Under the pieces are notes generated by a model. It made no database searches and had not been told where the DNA came from. It saw only the letters and a program-made list of their open reading frames with translations. DNA of 64,000 nucleotides from Candidatus Aminicenantota bacterium (GTDB lineage: Bacteria; Acidobacteriota; Aminicenantia; UBA2199). The translations under genes and the position numbers were made by a program. Positions within the stretch are counted from its first letter, which is position 1, and every line of letters begins with the position of its first letter. The stretch is from positions 62,001 to 126,000 of the forward strand of contig JAPKZK010000121.1 of NCBI GenBank assembly GCA_026393835.1, in the 5' to 3' direction. Positions 24,099-32,519 of this stretch are shown in pieces.

Positions 24099-24779
24099 AT
24101 GAGCAAAAAAGTTTTAATCGTTGTCGCGCATCCGGATGACGAAGTGCTGGGGTGCGGCGGGACCGCCGCCCGGTTGGCAAAAGAAGGACACGAAGTCTAT
24201 ACCGTCATCATAGGAGAAGGCATTACCTCCAGGGACGACGCCCGGCAGCCGGAAAAACGGGCAAAGGAATTCGAACGATTAAAAAGGCAAACCTGCGACG
24301 CCAATGGGGTCCTGGGCGTGAACGACGTGTTTATGTTTAATTTCCCGGATAACCGTTTCGATACCGCGCCGCTGCTGGATATCGTCAAAATGATCGAGAA
24401 AATCAAAGAGAAAATCAAACCCCATATCCTGTTTACCCATTTTGAAAACGATTTGAACATCGACCACCAAATCACATACCGGGCCGTGCTGACGGCGTCG
24501 CGGCCGCTGGCCACGGAAACCGTTAAGGAAATCTATTCTTTCGAAGTATTATCCTCCACCGAGTGGCGTTTTCCCCTGACCTTTAGCCCGGATTGCTTCT
24601 TCGATATCACCCAAACCATAGACATAAAAACCGCCGCCCTGGAGAAATATGAAAGTGAACTCAAAGAATTTCCCCATCCCCGGTCCATCAAAGGAATGCG
24701 CTTAAACGCGGAACAATGGGGCATGAAAATCGGCGTTCCCTTTGCCGAAGCCTTCAAAGTCGTTCGGCTGGTGCGCTAA
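24099..24779 (+). CDS. PIG-L/LmbE family N-deacetylase
   Basis: 226 residues. Zinc-dependent deacetylase of the PIG-L family, acting on GlcNAc-containing or similar N-acetylated substrates. The metal motif AHPDDEVLGCGGTAARLA is at the N-terminus (His and Asp ligands with catalytic Asp), and a later histidine occurs in NDLNIDHQITYRAV. In this operon it could free an amine on a sugar for attachment of the acyl group carried by the ACP. Ribosome site AAGGAC is weak but well placed. Confidence 0.8.
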   Translation: MSKKVLIVVAHPDDEVLGCGGTAARLAKEGHEVYTVIIGEGITSRDDARQPEKRAKEFERLKRQTCDANGVLGVNDVFMFNFPDNRFDTAPLLDIVKMIEKIKEKIKPHILFTHFENDLNIDHQITYRAVLTASRPLATETVKEIYSFEVLSSTEWRFPLTFSPDCFFDITQTIDIKTAALEKYESELKEFPHPRSIKGMRLNAEQWGMKIGVPFAEAFKVVRLVR

Positions 24780-24791
24780 AAGTGTGTTAAT

Positions 24792-25655
24792 ATGAAAAAA
24801 GTACTAATCACCGGCGCCAATGGCTTTACCGGTCGGGCCTTAATAGAAACCCTGGCCGGTTCCGAATGGGAAATTATTCCCATGACCCAGGTAAAGACCG
24901 GCCTAAAAAATGAAATAACCGTTGATTTCACGGATGAGCGGTTTGTGGGGGCGCTTCAAAACCTGCCCCCGGTGGAGGCGGTGGTTCACCTGGCCACGCG
25001 GGTCGGTTGGGACGGCAGCTCCCGGGCAGAGTTGTTCCAACCCAATGTCCTGGCCACGGCCCAACTGGTCAATTGGGCCAGGCGGCGTCACAGTTATTTC
25101 GTTTTCACTTCCGCCGCGTTTATTGCCGGCAGTCATAACCCCCACATTACCCCGGGATTAGGCCCGGAACTGAACACCGATAACGATTATTTGTACAGCA
25201 AATGGCTGGGTGAAGAGATCATACGGACGTCCGGGATCCGGCACGGCATTTTGCGGATATCCGGGATTTTCGGCAAAGACGGCCCGTCCCACCTGGGCAT
25301 CAACAGCGCCATTAAAGGCGCTTTGCAAGGCAAACCGCCGGTCCGGTACGGCGACGGCAACATCAAACGCAATTATATCTATGTCAAGGATTTATGCGCC
25401 GTCGTCAAATATTGCCTCCATCATCAGATCGAAGGCTGGAACCTGGCGGCCGGGAAAGAATCGAACACCATGGCCGAAATGCTGCAAACCATCTGCGATA
25501 TCCTGCTGCCGGGCGCCAAACCCGAAATCCGGCCGGATAATATCAGGGGGGCGCACGATCAAATCGTCGAGCCTTCCCCGCTGCTGCCCCAAAGCAGGAG
25601 TTTCCGCGACGCCATCAAAGACATCCGGTCAAATGTGGAGCAAGCGATAACATGA
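24792..25655 (+). CDS. NAD(P)-dependent sugar epimerase/dehydratase (extended SDR)
   Basis: 287 residues. Rossmann start VLITGANGFTGRALIETL (G-x-x-G-x-x-G), AVVHLATRV, then FVFTSAAFIAGS (active-site Ser/Thr region), and DNDYLYSKWLGEEI with the YxxxK pair. LRISGIFGKDGP and KRNYIYVKDLCAVVKYCL are typical for nucleotide-sugar SDR enzymes. Reaction could be epimerisation, dehydration or reduction. Its stop overlaps the next start (ATGA, 4 bases). Confidence 0.75.
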   Translation: MKKVLITGANGFTGRALIETLAGSEWEIIPMTQVKTGLKNEITVDFTDERFVGALQNLPPVEAVVHLATRVGWDGSSRAELFQPNVLATAQLVNWARRRHSYFVFTSAAFIAGSHNPHITPGLGPELNTDNDYLYSKWLGEEIIRTSGIRHGILRISGIFGKDGPSHLGINSAIKGALQGKPPVRYGDGNIKRNYIYVKDLCAVVKYCLHHQIEGWNLAAGKESNTMAEMLQTICDILLPGAKPEIRPDNIRGAHDQIVEPSPLLPQSRSFRDAIKDIRSNVEQAIT

Positions 25656-26350
25656 AAATAGGAATTTTCGGCGATATCCACGGCAACCGCTATGCCTTTG
25701 AAAAAATTTATGAACAACTAAAAAAAGAAACCTGCGATATGCATATTTTCCTGGGCGACGTTTGCGGTTATTACTACCAACAAAATGAAGTGATCGATAT
25801 ATTAAGAGATATCCCCCACCTGCGCGCCGTGGCCGGGAACCACGATAATATGTTCCTGGAAGCCCTGGACGACCCATCCCTTATGATGCTTTATTCGAAT
25901 AATTTCAGCCGCTCTTTCCAGTTATTAAAAGAAAACATTAGCGGGCCTAATCTTACTTTTTTAAGAAATTTGCCGGAAGAATTACTGTTACATCCCTACA
26001 ACATCGCCGTGTATCACGGCAGCCCCTGGCGACCGTTTGTCGAGTATATATATCCCGATTCCCCGCTGGAGCGATTCGCCGAGCTTCCCTTCGAAATCGT
26101 GTTCCTGGGGCATACCCACCATCCCATGGATAGGACGTGCGACGGCGTTCGCGTGATTAATCCCGGCTCCGCCGGGCAGCCCAGGGACAAGGGCTGGCCT
26201 TCTTACGCGGTCTACGATACTGAAACGAAAAAAGCGGAAACCAGGCGCGTACCCTACGATGTGTCCGCTTTGATCCGGGATATTGAAAACATGAACGAAA
26301 ACAAACCTTATTTGATCGAGATTTTACAGCGAACGCGGACCCAAACATGA
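25652..26350 (+). CDS. Calcineurin-like metallophosphoesterase (YfcE/MJ0936 type)
   Basis: 232 residues. All family motifs are present in order: GIFGDIHGNRYAFEK (D-x-H), FLGDVCGYYYQQNEVI (GD), AVAGNHDNMFL (GNHD), IAVYHGSPW and FLGHTHHPMDR (GHTH). This YfcE-like class hydrolyses phosphodiesters. Its role in a glycan operon may be on a phosphodiester-linked substituent or a nucleotide by-product. Overlaps both neighbours by 4 bases, so it is translationally coupled. Confidence 0.8.
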   Translation: MKIGIFGDIHGNRYAFEKIYEQLKKETCDMHIFLGDVCGYYYQQNEVIDILRDIPHLRAVAGNHDNMFLEALDDPSLMMLYSNNFSRSFQLLKENISGPNLTFLRNLPEELLLHPYNIAVYHGSPWRPFVEYIYPDSPLERFAELPFEIVFLGHTHHPMDRTCDGVRVINPGSAGQPRDKGWPSYAVYDTETKKAETRRVPYDVSALIRDIENMNENKPYLIEILQRTRTQT

Positions 26351-27330
26351 AAAACAAAAACAGGAGAATACTGGTTTCCGCCGTGGGCGGCGACCTGGGA
26401 CAAAGCATTATTAAATGCTTACGAGATTCCTACCCGGCCCCCCATATCGTGGGCTGCGACATGAACCCCTACGCCGGCGGACGCGCCGCCGTGGACCTGT
26501 TTCTCCAGGCCCCACCGGCGAATGAAAGCGAAAACTACAGGGATTTCCTCCGGAAAACGATCCGGGAACATCAAATCGATTACGTGTTCCCCATGTCGGA
26601 CGTGGAGATTCTTTTCTACAATGAGCACAAGGAATGGTTTCATGACTGCCCCGCGGTTTTCGCGGTTTGCCAACCCCATATTATCGATACCTTTATGGAT
26701 AAGTACAAAACCGCCGCTTTCTTTAAAGACAACGGTTTCCTTTACCCTGTGACTTATCTGCCGGAAGAATACAACGGCCAATTGGGGTTCCCGTTGATTT
26801 TAAAAAGAAAACAGGGCAGCGGCAGCCAAAAACTCTTTAAAGTGACGGATGTCGAAGAACTGGACTTTTATCTTAAACGAAACAGCGGCATGATTATCCA
26901 GGAATATTTACGGCAAAAGGACGGCAAAGACAACGAATACACTTCCGGGCTGTTCAGCGACGGGCAAACGCCTCATACCGCTCACGCCATTACGTTCCGC
27001 CGCTTCCTGGCGCCCGGCGGTTTCAGCCAGCAGGTGGAACTAATCACCGCGGGCCCCGCCGTCGAATTCGCCGAAAGACTGGGCCGCGTCCTGCATTTCA
27101 AAGGCTCCCTCAATGTCCAGTTCCGACTGACGGATAGGGGCTGCGTCGCCTTTGAAATCAACCCCCGCTTCTCCAGCACGGTCTATTTCAGACATTGCTT
27201 CGGGTTTAAAGATGTCCTGTGGACCATGGATTTATGCGAAGGAAAACCCGCGTCTTATAAACCCCTCTTTAAAAAGGGGCTCGGCGTACGGACGTTCGGC
27301 GAAGTGATATTCGAAACGGAGACTTTTTAA
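26347..27330 (+). CDS. ATP-grasp ligase
   Basis: 327 residues. The start RRILVSAVGGDLGQSIIKCL resembles the pre-ATP-grasp domain of CarB/PylC-like proteins. ATP-grasp elements follow: FPLILKRKQGSGSQKLFKV (binding Lys and flexible loop), IIQEYLRQKDGKDNEYTSG (hinge and Glu) and VAFEINPRFSSTVYFR (Mg-binding E-x-N-x-R). Such enzymes join a carboxylate to an amine or thiol through an acyl phosphate. Within a glycan cluster it may amidate a uronic acid or add an amino acid to a sugar. ATGA overlap upstream; its stop abuts the next ATG. Confidence 0.75.
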   Translation: MKNKNRRILVSAVGGDLGQSIIKCLRDSYPAPHIVGCDMNPYAGGRAAVDLFLQAPPANESENYRDFLRKTIREHQIDYVFPMSDVEILFYNEHKEWFHDCPAVFAVCQPHIIDTFMDKYKTAAFFKDNGFLYPVTYLPEEYNGQLGFPLILKRKQGSGSQKLFKVTDVEELDFYLKRNSGMIIQEYLRQKDGKDNEYTSGLFSDGQTPHTAHAITFRRFLAPGGFSQQVELITAGPAVEFAERLGRVLHFKGSLNVQFRLTDRGCVAFEINPRFSSTVYFRHCFGFKDVLWTMDLCEGKPASYKPLFKKGLGVRTFGEVIFETETF

Positions 27331-29355
27331 ATGATCGATTATTGGATATTGAAACTCCGGGTAGGCGCCCTTTTAAACATCGTGAAGAAAAATAAAATGG
27401 CGCCGGTAAAACGCCTGACGTATATCGAGGCCACCCGCCCGGCCAAACTGCTGCTAAAGTTCTTGAAAAAAACAAAACTATCCGCCGTCTCCCTGCATAA
27501 AATCAAAGGTCGCATCCGGGTGTCCGGGCCGTCGTTGAATATTTCCGAAGTGCGCAACGATAATGAAGAAGTCATTATCATGGAGATTTACCATCATATC
27601 CTGGAAATCCGGCTGGACATCCTGCGCCGGTTGGCCGAGAATTTTAAAGAGACTGCTTTCTTAAAGGATCAAAATCCCGTGAGTATGATCCATTCCTACA
27701 TCGGGTTGAAAATCGCTTCGGACATCAACCCCGCGGTCTACATGGCCCACTATGCCCGCTGGAAATATAAAACCGATGAAACAAAGAGTAAAAACATCCT
27801 GGTGATTCCCCGTTCCGATTGGAGCGACTCCCTGGTTTCCCACCTGGGCAAGATACTGGATGAAGTAAAGGTGGATAAAAAAGAGGCCGGTAAAACAAAG
27901 AACATGGTTTCCCTGGTTACTTATATATTAAAAGCATTTTTATTCAAAACTTTCGGGGATAATGGAAATTTTTGCCACCAAGACACCAAGACACCAAGGG
28001 TTTCTAGTATCATGGTGACCTACAAAATGGGGGTATTGAAAGACAAACGCAACGATATTGCTTTTTTCCATGCTTCCGCCATCGATCCCCACCGTATGGT
28101 GATCTTTTTCAAAGACGATCATCATTTCCCGGCGCAGGAGGAATTGGCTTTCATGAAAGAAAGCGGTATACGGGCCATTGCCGGGGAGGATATGAAAAAC
28201 CCGCCGGAGGGCGTTCCCACCTGGAAACCGTCGCCGCTCTGGAAAAAGGAACGCGCCCTTTTTGGCCGGGTCTATTTACAAACCCTACGCCAGTGCCTGG
28301 CGAAGAAGAAAAAACATTCCCTGTGGGTGCTGCGCACCTATTGGGCCCTGGGCATGGAAATGACCTGGTGGAAAGATTTTTTCCTGGCCAATCACGTACG
28401 AATTATCGTCAACGCCATCCCGGCGGTGGATAATTTCGTTCCCAACATCGCCATGGCCGCCGTGGGCGGCCTGGCCGTGGAACTGGAACGCTCCATCCGT
28501 TTCGATTATTGCACTTATATCCATAACTCCCCCAACCATGTCTATTTTGCCACCGGTCCCTACAGTTTAACCCAGACCCCGGAACCTTGCTTCAGCCTCT
28601 TCACTGTCCAGGCCGGGGGCATCAACATCATCGAGAATACCACGCCCCTGGAAGGCGTTGAAGAATTGAAACGGAAAGCGGAAAAAATCATTACGGTTTT
28701 CGATGAAGTTCCCAACGAGGCGTTTTTCGGCAATTCCGTGGAGGAGATGTACCGCTGCCTGGTGGACTTGGTGAAACAAGATCGCCGTTTCTCCCTGTTG
28801 ATCAAAACCAAAAAGCCCCAGGTGCTGGAAGGCATGCCGGCAATCCACCGGGAGATACAGGAATTAAGCAAGCAGGGCCGGTGTTTAGCCGTAGATTGGA
28901 AGGTGAATGTTTCCACTGCCGTGGCCAACGCCGACCTGGTGGTTTGCGTGCCGTCCACGGCGGCGTTTGAGAGCGTCATGATGAAGGCGCCCACCATGAT
29001 TTACAATCCCATGCGTTCCGGTTCGCGGTTGTTTTACAGCAACAAGGGCTTGAACCGCCGGATTTTCGAAGATATAAAACTCATGACAGCGGCCATCAAG
29101 ACCTTTGCCGGCGGCGGCGAGTCTGCCGTTTCCATCGGCGCTTGCAGCGACATCTTACCCGCACTGGACCCCTTCGACGACGGCAAAGGCGCCAACCGCA
29201 TGGGGGAATACCTGGACCGCTGTCTGGAAGGTTTCGACGCCAGCCTCCCCTGGCCGTCGATCCTGGAAAAAACCAATGAACAGTACGCCCTGCGCTGGGG
29301 AAACGATCGAATCACCGGTGAAAACTCCTATGAAACAGTTTATCAAAGAAATTGA
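27331..29355 (+). CDS. Large GT-B-like surface glycan transferase
   Basis: 674 residues, no membrane segment. The C-terminal half has features of CDP-glycerol-transferase-like or capsule GT-B proteins: YIHNSPNHVYFATGPYSLTQ, DEVPNEAFFGNSVEEMYRCL, and VANADLVVCVPSTAAFESVM followed by KAPTMIYNP. Similar late motifs occur in the proteins at 29779 (SSTAAQEALINHIPILLY) and 34754 (GTTACLDALANGLPVINVE). Internal residues ~215-230 (FCHQDTKTPRVS) are encoded by a CACCAAGACACCAAG-type dispersed repeat (27974-28000), an in-frame insertion. The transferred group is unknown. Starts directly at the previous stop. Confidence 0.6.
   Translation: MIDYWILKLRVGALLNIVKKNKMAPVKRLTYIEATRPAKLLLKFLKKTKLSAVSLHKIKGRIRVSGPSLNISEVRNDNEEVIIMEIYHHILEIRLDILRRLAENFKETAFLKDQNPVSMIHSYIGLKIASDINPAVYMAHYARWKYKTDETKSKNILVIPRSDWSDSLVSHLGKILDEVKVDKKEAGKTKNMVSLVTYILKAFLFKTFGDNGNFCHQDTKTPRVSSIMVTYKMGVLKDKRNDIAFFHASAIDPHRMVIFFKDDHHFPAQEELAFMKESGIRAIAGEDMKNPPEGVPTWKPSPLWKKERALFGRVYLQTLRQCLAKKKKHSLWVLRTYWALGMEMTWWKDFFLANHVRIIVNAIPAVDNFVPNIAMAAVGGLAVELERSIRFDYCTYIHNSPNHVYFATGPYSLTQTPEPCFSLFTVQAGGINIIENTTPLEGVEELKRKAEKIITVFDEVPNEAFFGNSVEEMYRCLVDLVKQDRRFSLLIKTKKPQVLEGMPAIHREIQELSKQGRCLAVDWKVNVSTAVANADLVVCVPSTAAFESVMMKAPTMIYNPMRSGSRLFYSNKGLNRRIFEDIKLMTAAIKTFAGGGESAVSIGACSDILPALDPFDDGKGANRMGEYLDRCLEGFDASLPWPSILEKTNEQYALRWGNDRITGENSYETVYQRN
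27974..28000. repeat. CACCAAGACACCAAG repeat inside a coding sequence
   Basis: GCCACCAAGACACCAAGACA followed by CCAAGGG. A related intergenic stretch lies at 39837-39932 (TTGCCACCAAGGCACG ... TTGGTGCATTGGTGCCTTAG). Here it keeps the reading frame of the 674-residue protein. Confidence 0.65.
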
Positions 29356-29791
29356 CCTGGAAAAGATCAAATCCAAATGGGTGAAGGATATCATGGCCCA
29401 ATGGCAGCCCAACCCGGAGTATATCGCGCATCTTAGGAAACAACTGGCCGACGGGGAATACATGCCGCCCATCGTGGTGGTGCAAGAAGGGGATTTTTAT
29501 TATATCGTGAACGGCCACCACCGGTATTACGCTTACCTGGAGAGCGGGCGAAAGCAAATAAAATGCATCGTCATCGAAGGAACTTTCGAAGAGAGCGAGC
29601 CGCTTCGCAAAGCGGAAGTGTTGTTGAAAGAATTCGATCAGAAAACCAAATACCGTTATCAATTCAGCGGCTACCTGGACCGCTGGGCCGCTGCCGCCGA
29701 AGAACATGGATTTATTAATAAATTCCGGCCCACGCTGGCATTTCGCCTTTATGGCCGGTTAAAAAGAATAAAGAAAAAATGGCTGAAATAA
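29330..29791 (+). CDS. ParB-like N-terminal domain protein
   Basis: 153 residues. Overlaps the previous gene by 26 bases and the next by 13. The segment PPIVVVQEGDFYYIVNGHHR then YYAYLESGRKQIKCIVIEG is the ParB/sulfiredoxin-like fold signature, in which GHHR corresponds to the G-x-x-R nucleotide-binding box of ParB (CTPase). No DNA-binding helix-turn-helix follows. The basic C-terminus (RLKRIKKKWLK) could contact membrane or RNA. Its tight coupling to two transferase genes suggests a catalytic or regulatory role in glycan synthesis. Start at 29330 chosen because homology begins near KQFIKEIDLEKI. Confidence 0.65.
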   Translation: MKQFIKEIDLEKIKSKWVKDIMAQWQPNPEYIAHLRKQLADGEYMPPIVVVQEGDFYYIVNGHHRYYAYLESGRKQIKCIVIEGTFEESEPLRKAEVLLKEFDQKTKYRYQFSGYLDRWAAAAEEHGFINKFRPTLAFRLYGRLKRIKKKWLK

Positions 29792-31794
29792 AAAAAATAG
29801 TAATCGTGGAATTCGCCCGGGAACTGGAGGTTTTTCTCTGGCATTGCCGCAAAAACAACAGCGATCCCGCGCAATTTGTAATCCTGGCCCTGGAGCCGCA
29901 AGTAAAAGCGGCGTGCAAGGAAAAAGGCATGGCTGTTATCGATACCCTGCCCTTTTTCAATACCGATTCCCATCGCCGGGTGTTGATACGATCCCATGAA
30001 TTGACGTCCTTGATCGATAACAACCTGGCGTTTGGAGTGGAAGCTTCGCTCAATAAAGTGCTGCTGGACACGTTTATATTTTATTCCCGGTTTTATATAA
30101 ATAATTACCTCTGGATCATCGAGGTGATGAAAGGGATAAAAGACGTATACGGCGCGGAAGGGGCGGTGGAAATTGTTGTTGTCGAATCTTCATCCACACG
30201 CAGCACACGCAGCGGCAATCCATATTTAACGAAGCAAGACCGTTTTGTCCATTCCCTGGCGGAAAAATACTGCCGCGCCAACGGTCTGAAAGTGGAAGTG
30301 ATTAAAGGAACAGGCCCCGCTGTTGTCAATGAAAAGCAAGAGCGAAGCCGATGGGCGTCCGCGATCCTGGAAGCCGCCGCGAGGAAATTATTGCAATGGA
30401 AACTCCGGCGGTTTTCCCGGTTCCCCGTGGTTTTTACCGCGGTTACGTCGTATAACCTGGACCGGGTGTGCCGGGACATACAAGCCCAATTCCCCGGGGT
30501 CCTGGCGGTCACGGATATGCGCGCCCCGGCTTCCGCCGGCGGATACTTGAAATTATGTTTGAAAGAATTGAAAAAACAGTTTACCGGCGGCGGCGTGCAT
30601 TTCACCGGCGTAGGCATGCATGATCCCGCCATGCCGGTCACTGTCCCGGTGCAGTTGTTTAAACCCAAAGAGAACCGGGAACCGTTAAAAGCAAAAATAA
30701 AGCAAGGCTATGAGAAATTCGCGGCGGCTCACCGGGAACAATGGGTTTATGAAAACTGTTCGTTCCGGGAAGAATGGACGCAGAAAGTGGAAACCGATTT
30801 ACTGGATTCCCTGGCTGATCTCCTGGATACTATCGGCCGGCAGAAAACCTTCCTGGAGTATTTAAAGCCCCGGTTGGTGGTTTCGCCGGTCAGCACCGGG
30901 GAGTACCAGGGGTGGGCCGAAGCGGCGCGGTCCCTGCAAATCCCGGCGCTGGTGATTCCCCAGAAAACCCTGGTGGTTCCTTCGGATGAGATCGCCCGGA
31001 TCGAGGAGCGTTATATCGGCAGGGCGCAGGCGACGGACACCTTTACCAATGTCGCGGCCCAGTCGCCGCTGGTGACAAAGTATTTAAAGTGGGTCGGGTA
31101 TAACGGTAACATTATCGAAACCGGCAACCTGATTTTTGCCCGGCTCGCTAAGCAGGCTAAAAAGGAAAAGGTTTTGGGCGGGAAAAAGGTCATTGTCTGG
31201 GCGCCGTCCATGAAAACGCGAAAAAGCCGCCGTTTCTATGTCCTCGAATCCATCGATGAACTCCTGAGCGCCATGGAGGATGTTTTTGAAATCGTTTCCC
31301 GTATGGAGGATGTCCATTTGATTTTCCGCATTCATCCCGGGGACGCGATTACAAAGAAAGAAATCTATTCCCTACTAACCGTTCCTGCCAATGTTTCCGT
31401 GAGTGATTCCGGGACGTTTGAAGAGGTATTGGTAATGGCCGACCTGTTGATCAGTTTCTCTTCCACCGCGGCGCAAGAGGCCCTGATCAATCATATCCCC
31501 ATCTTATTATACGATAAATGGCGCCGTTACAACCACCTGGATGCGCAAGAAATTAAAAACGGCATCCCGACGCAAGTTTCCGCTGTTTATTACATCGCTC
31601 AAAAGGATCATTTGCCGCCCGGCATCAAATGGATACTTGAGGAGCATACCACGAAAAAAGTTCCCCTTGATATTTTCAAGGAGTACGCATTTTTGGATGA
31701 TGCGGAGAAATTCGCTAACTTCAGCAATTTTGTAGAACAATGTATAAAAAACAAGCCACGGACTGACACGGACGGACACAGACTAAAAAGATGA
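29779..31794 (+). CDS. Large GT-B-like surface glycan transferase with repeat-derived tail
   Basis: 671 residues, soluble. The C-terminal part contains KKVIVWAPSMKTRKSRRFYV, LIFRIHPGDAITKKEIYSLL, VLVMADLLISFSSTAAQEAL and INHIPILLYDKWRRYNHLDA, the pattern of GT-B/CDP-glycerol-transferase-like surface polysaccharide proteins. Two stretches look repeat-derived: SSSTRSTRSGN (30188-30220, ACACGCAGCACACGCAGCGG) and the last residues PRTDTDGHRLKR, encoded by the CACGGAC dispersed repeat that also provides the stop. The same tail type (PRTFTDGHGLK) ends the methyltransferase at 38184. The acceptor and donor are unknown. Confidence 0.6.
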   Translation: MAEIKKIVIVEFARELEVFLWHCRKNNSDPAQFVILALEPQVKAACKEKGMAVIDTLPFFNTDSHRRVLIRSHELTSLIDNNLAFGVEASLNKVLLDTFIFYSRFYINNYLWIIEVMKGIKDVYGAEGAVEIVVVESSSTRSTRSGNPYLTKQDRFVHSLAEKYCRANGLKVEVIKGTGPAVVNEKQERSRWASAILEAAARKLLQWKLRRFSRFPVVFTAVTSYNLDRVCRDIQAQFPGVLAVTDMRAPASAGGYLKLCLKELKKQFTGGGVHFTGVGMHDPAMPVTVPVQLFKPKENREPLKAKIKQGYEKFAAAHREQWVYENCSFREEWTQKVETDLLDSLADLLDTIGRQKTFLEYLKPRLVVSPVSTGEYQGWAEAARSLQIPALVIPQKTLVVPSDEIARIEERYIGRAQATDTFTNVAAQSPLVTKYLKWVGYNGNIIETGNLIFARLAKQAKKEKVLGGKKVIVWAPSMKTRKSRRFYVLESIDELLSAMEDVFEIVSRMEDVHLIFRIHPGDAITKKEIYSLLTVPANVSVSDSGTFEEVLVMADLLISFSSTAAQEALINHIPILLYDKWRRYNHLDAQEIKNGIPTQVSAVYYIAQKDHLPPGIKWILEEHTTKKVPLDIFKEYAFLDDAEKFANFSNFVEQCIKNKPRTDTDGHRLKR

Positions 31795-31862
31795 AAACAA
31801 AAGAAAAGGTTGTTTTTATTCATCAAGTCCGTGTGTGTCCGTGTTCGTCCGTGGCTAGTTTT
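31755..31862. repeat. CACGGAC inverted repeat
   Basis: Left arm GCCACGGACTGACACGGACG (31756-31775) and right arm CCGTGTGTGTCCGTGTTCGTCCGTGGC (31830-31856) are complementary and enclose about 55 bases. The left arm encodes the tail of the upstream gene. Same structure as 38053-38162. Confidence 0.75.
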
Positions 31863-31893
31863 TCACGTGCTTCGGATTTATTTAGGAGATATA

Positions 31894-32502
31894 ATGGGTG
31901 CAATAAAAAAAATACTATTGAATAAGGACCTGCCGGACAGGGAATTGCATAATTCCCGGATGTTCGTGGATTTGTCCGAGAATATTCATATTCATTTCCG
32001 GGAAATCCGGATGATGTTTGGAGTGGAAGAGTTTTTCGAGTTTTTCGAGATATTAAAAGAGGGCGCGCGGGACATTAAAAAGTACCTGCGGCGGAACCCC
32101 GATTATCAGGAGCAGCAAGTATTCGACGGCATCCTGGTGGGCGGCGGGGCCAAACGCCAGATCATCCCGTTGAAAAATAGCCCCAAACCCCATGAGAGTA
32201 AATATTATCCCAACCGTCTCCAGGTGGAGTTGCAGGAAGAAAGTGTGATTGACGCCATTCATATCCATTACCGGGATTACCGGTTCGTCATGAACATCGA
32301 GACCTTCCGGGAATTCAGCAACGGCATGAAAGCGGCGTTGGATAATCTCGATGAGTTTTTGCGGCAGTATGATTACAAAGAGGGTGCGCATCCTTTCCGG
32401 ACTACGGTCACGACAGAAGAATGGAACCTCGGGAAAATTACCCTCTTACACAAGATAAAGTACAAAATCAAACGAATACTGGGGAGAACAGAAACCAATT
32501 AA
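31894..32502 (+). CDS. Two-fold internal repeat protein of unknown function
   Basis: 202 residues. The two halves look alike: LSENIHIHFREIRMMFGVEE then FFEFFEILKEGARDIKKYL, and VIDAIHIHYRDYRFVMNIET then FREFSNGMKAALDNLDEFL. Each has the pattern IHIHxR(E/D)xRxxxxxExFxEFxxxxKxAxxxLxxxL. The conserved His-x-His-x-R could bind metal or phosphate. No named family recognised. The ATG at 31894 follows AGGAG by 5 bases; an upstream GTG-type extension would only translate repeat sequence. It sits between the GT-B protein and kdsB. Confidence 0.6.
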   Translation: MGAIKKILLNKDLPDRELHNSRMFVDLSENIHIHFREIRMMFGVEEFFEFFEILKEGARDIKKYLRRNPDYQEQQVFDGILVGGGAKRQIIPLKNSPKPHESKYYPNRLQVELQEESVIDAIHIHYRDYRFVMNIETFREFSNGMKAALDNLDEFLRQYDYKEGAHPFRTTVTTEEWNLGKITLLHKIKYKIKRILGRTETN

Positions 32503-32519
32503 TTGACGAGGAATTAATT

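Noticed and set aside
31810..31893. N-terminal extensions reading VRVRPWLVF before the genes at 31894 and 38184
   Set aside because: Identical extensions come from the CACGGAC repeat arm; good ribosome sites lie just before the downstream ATG codons.
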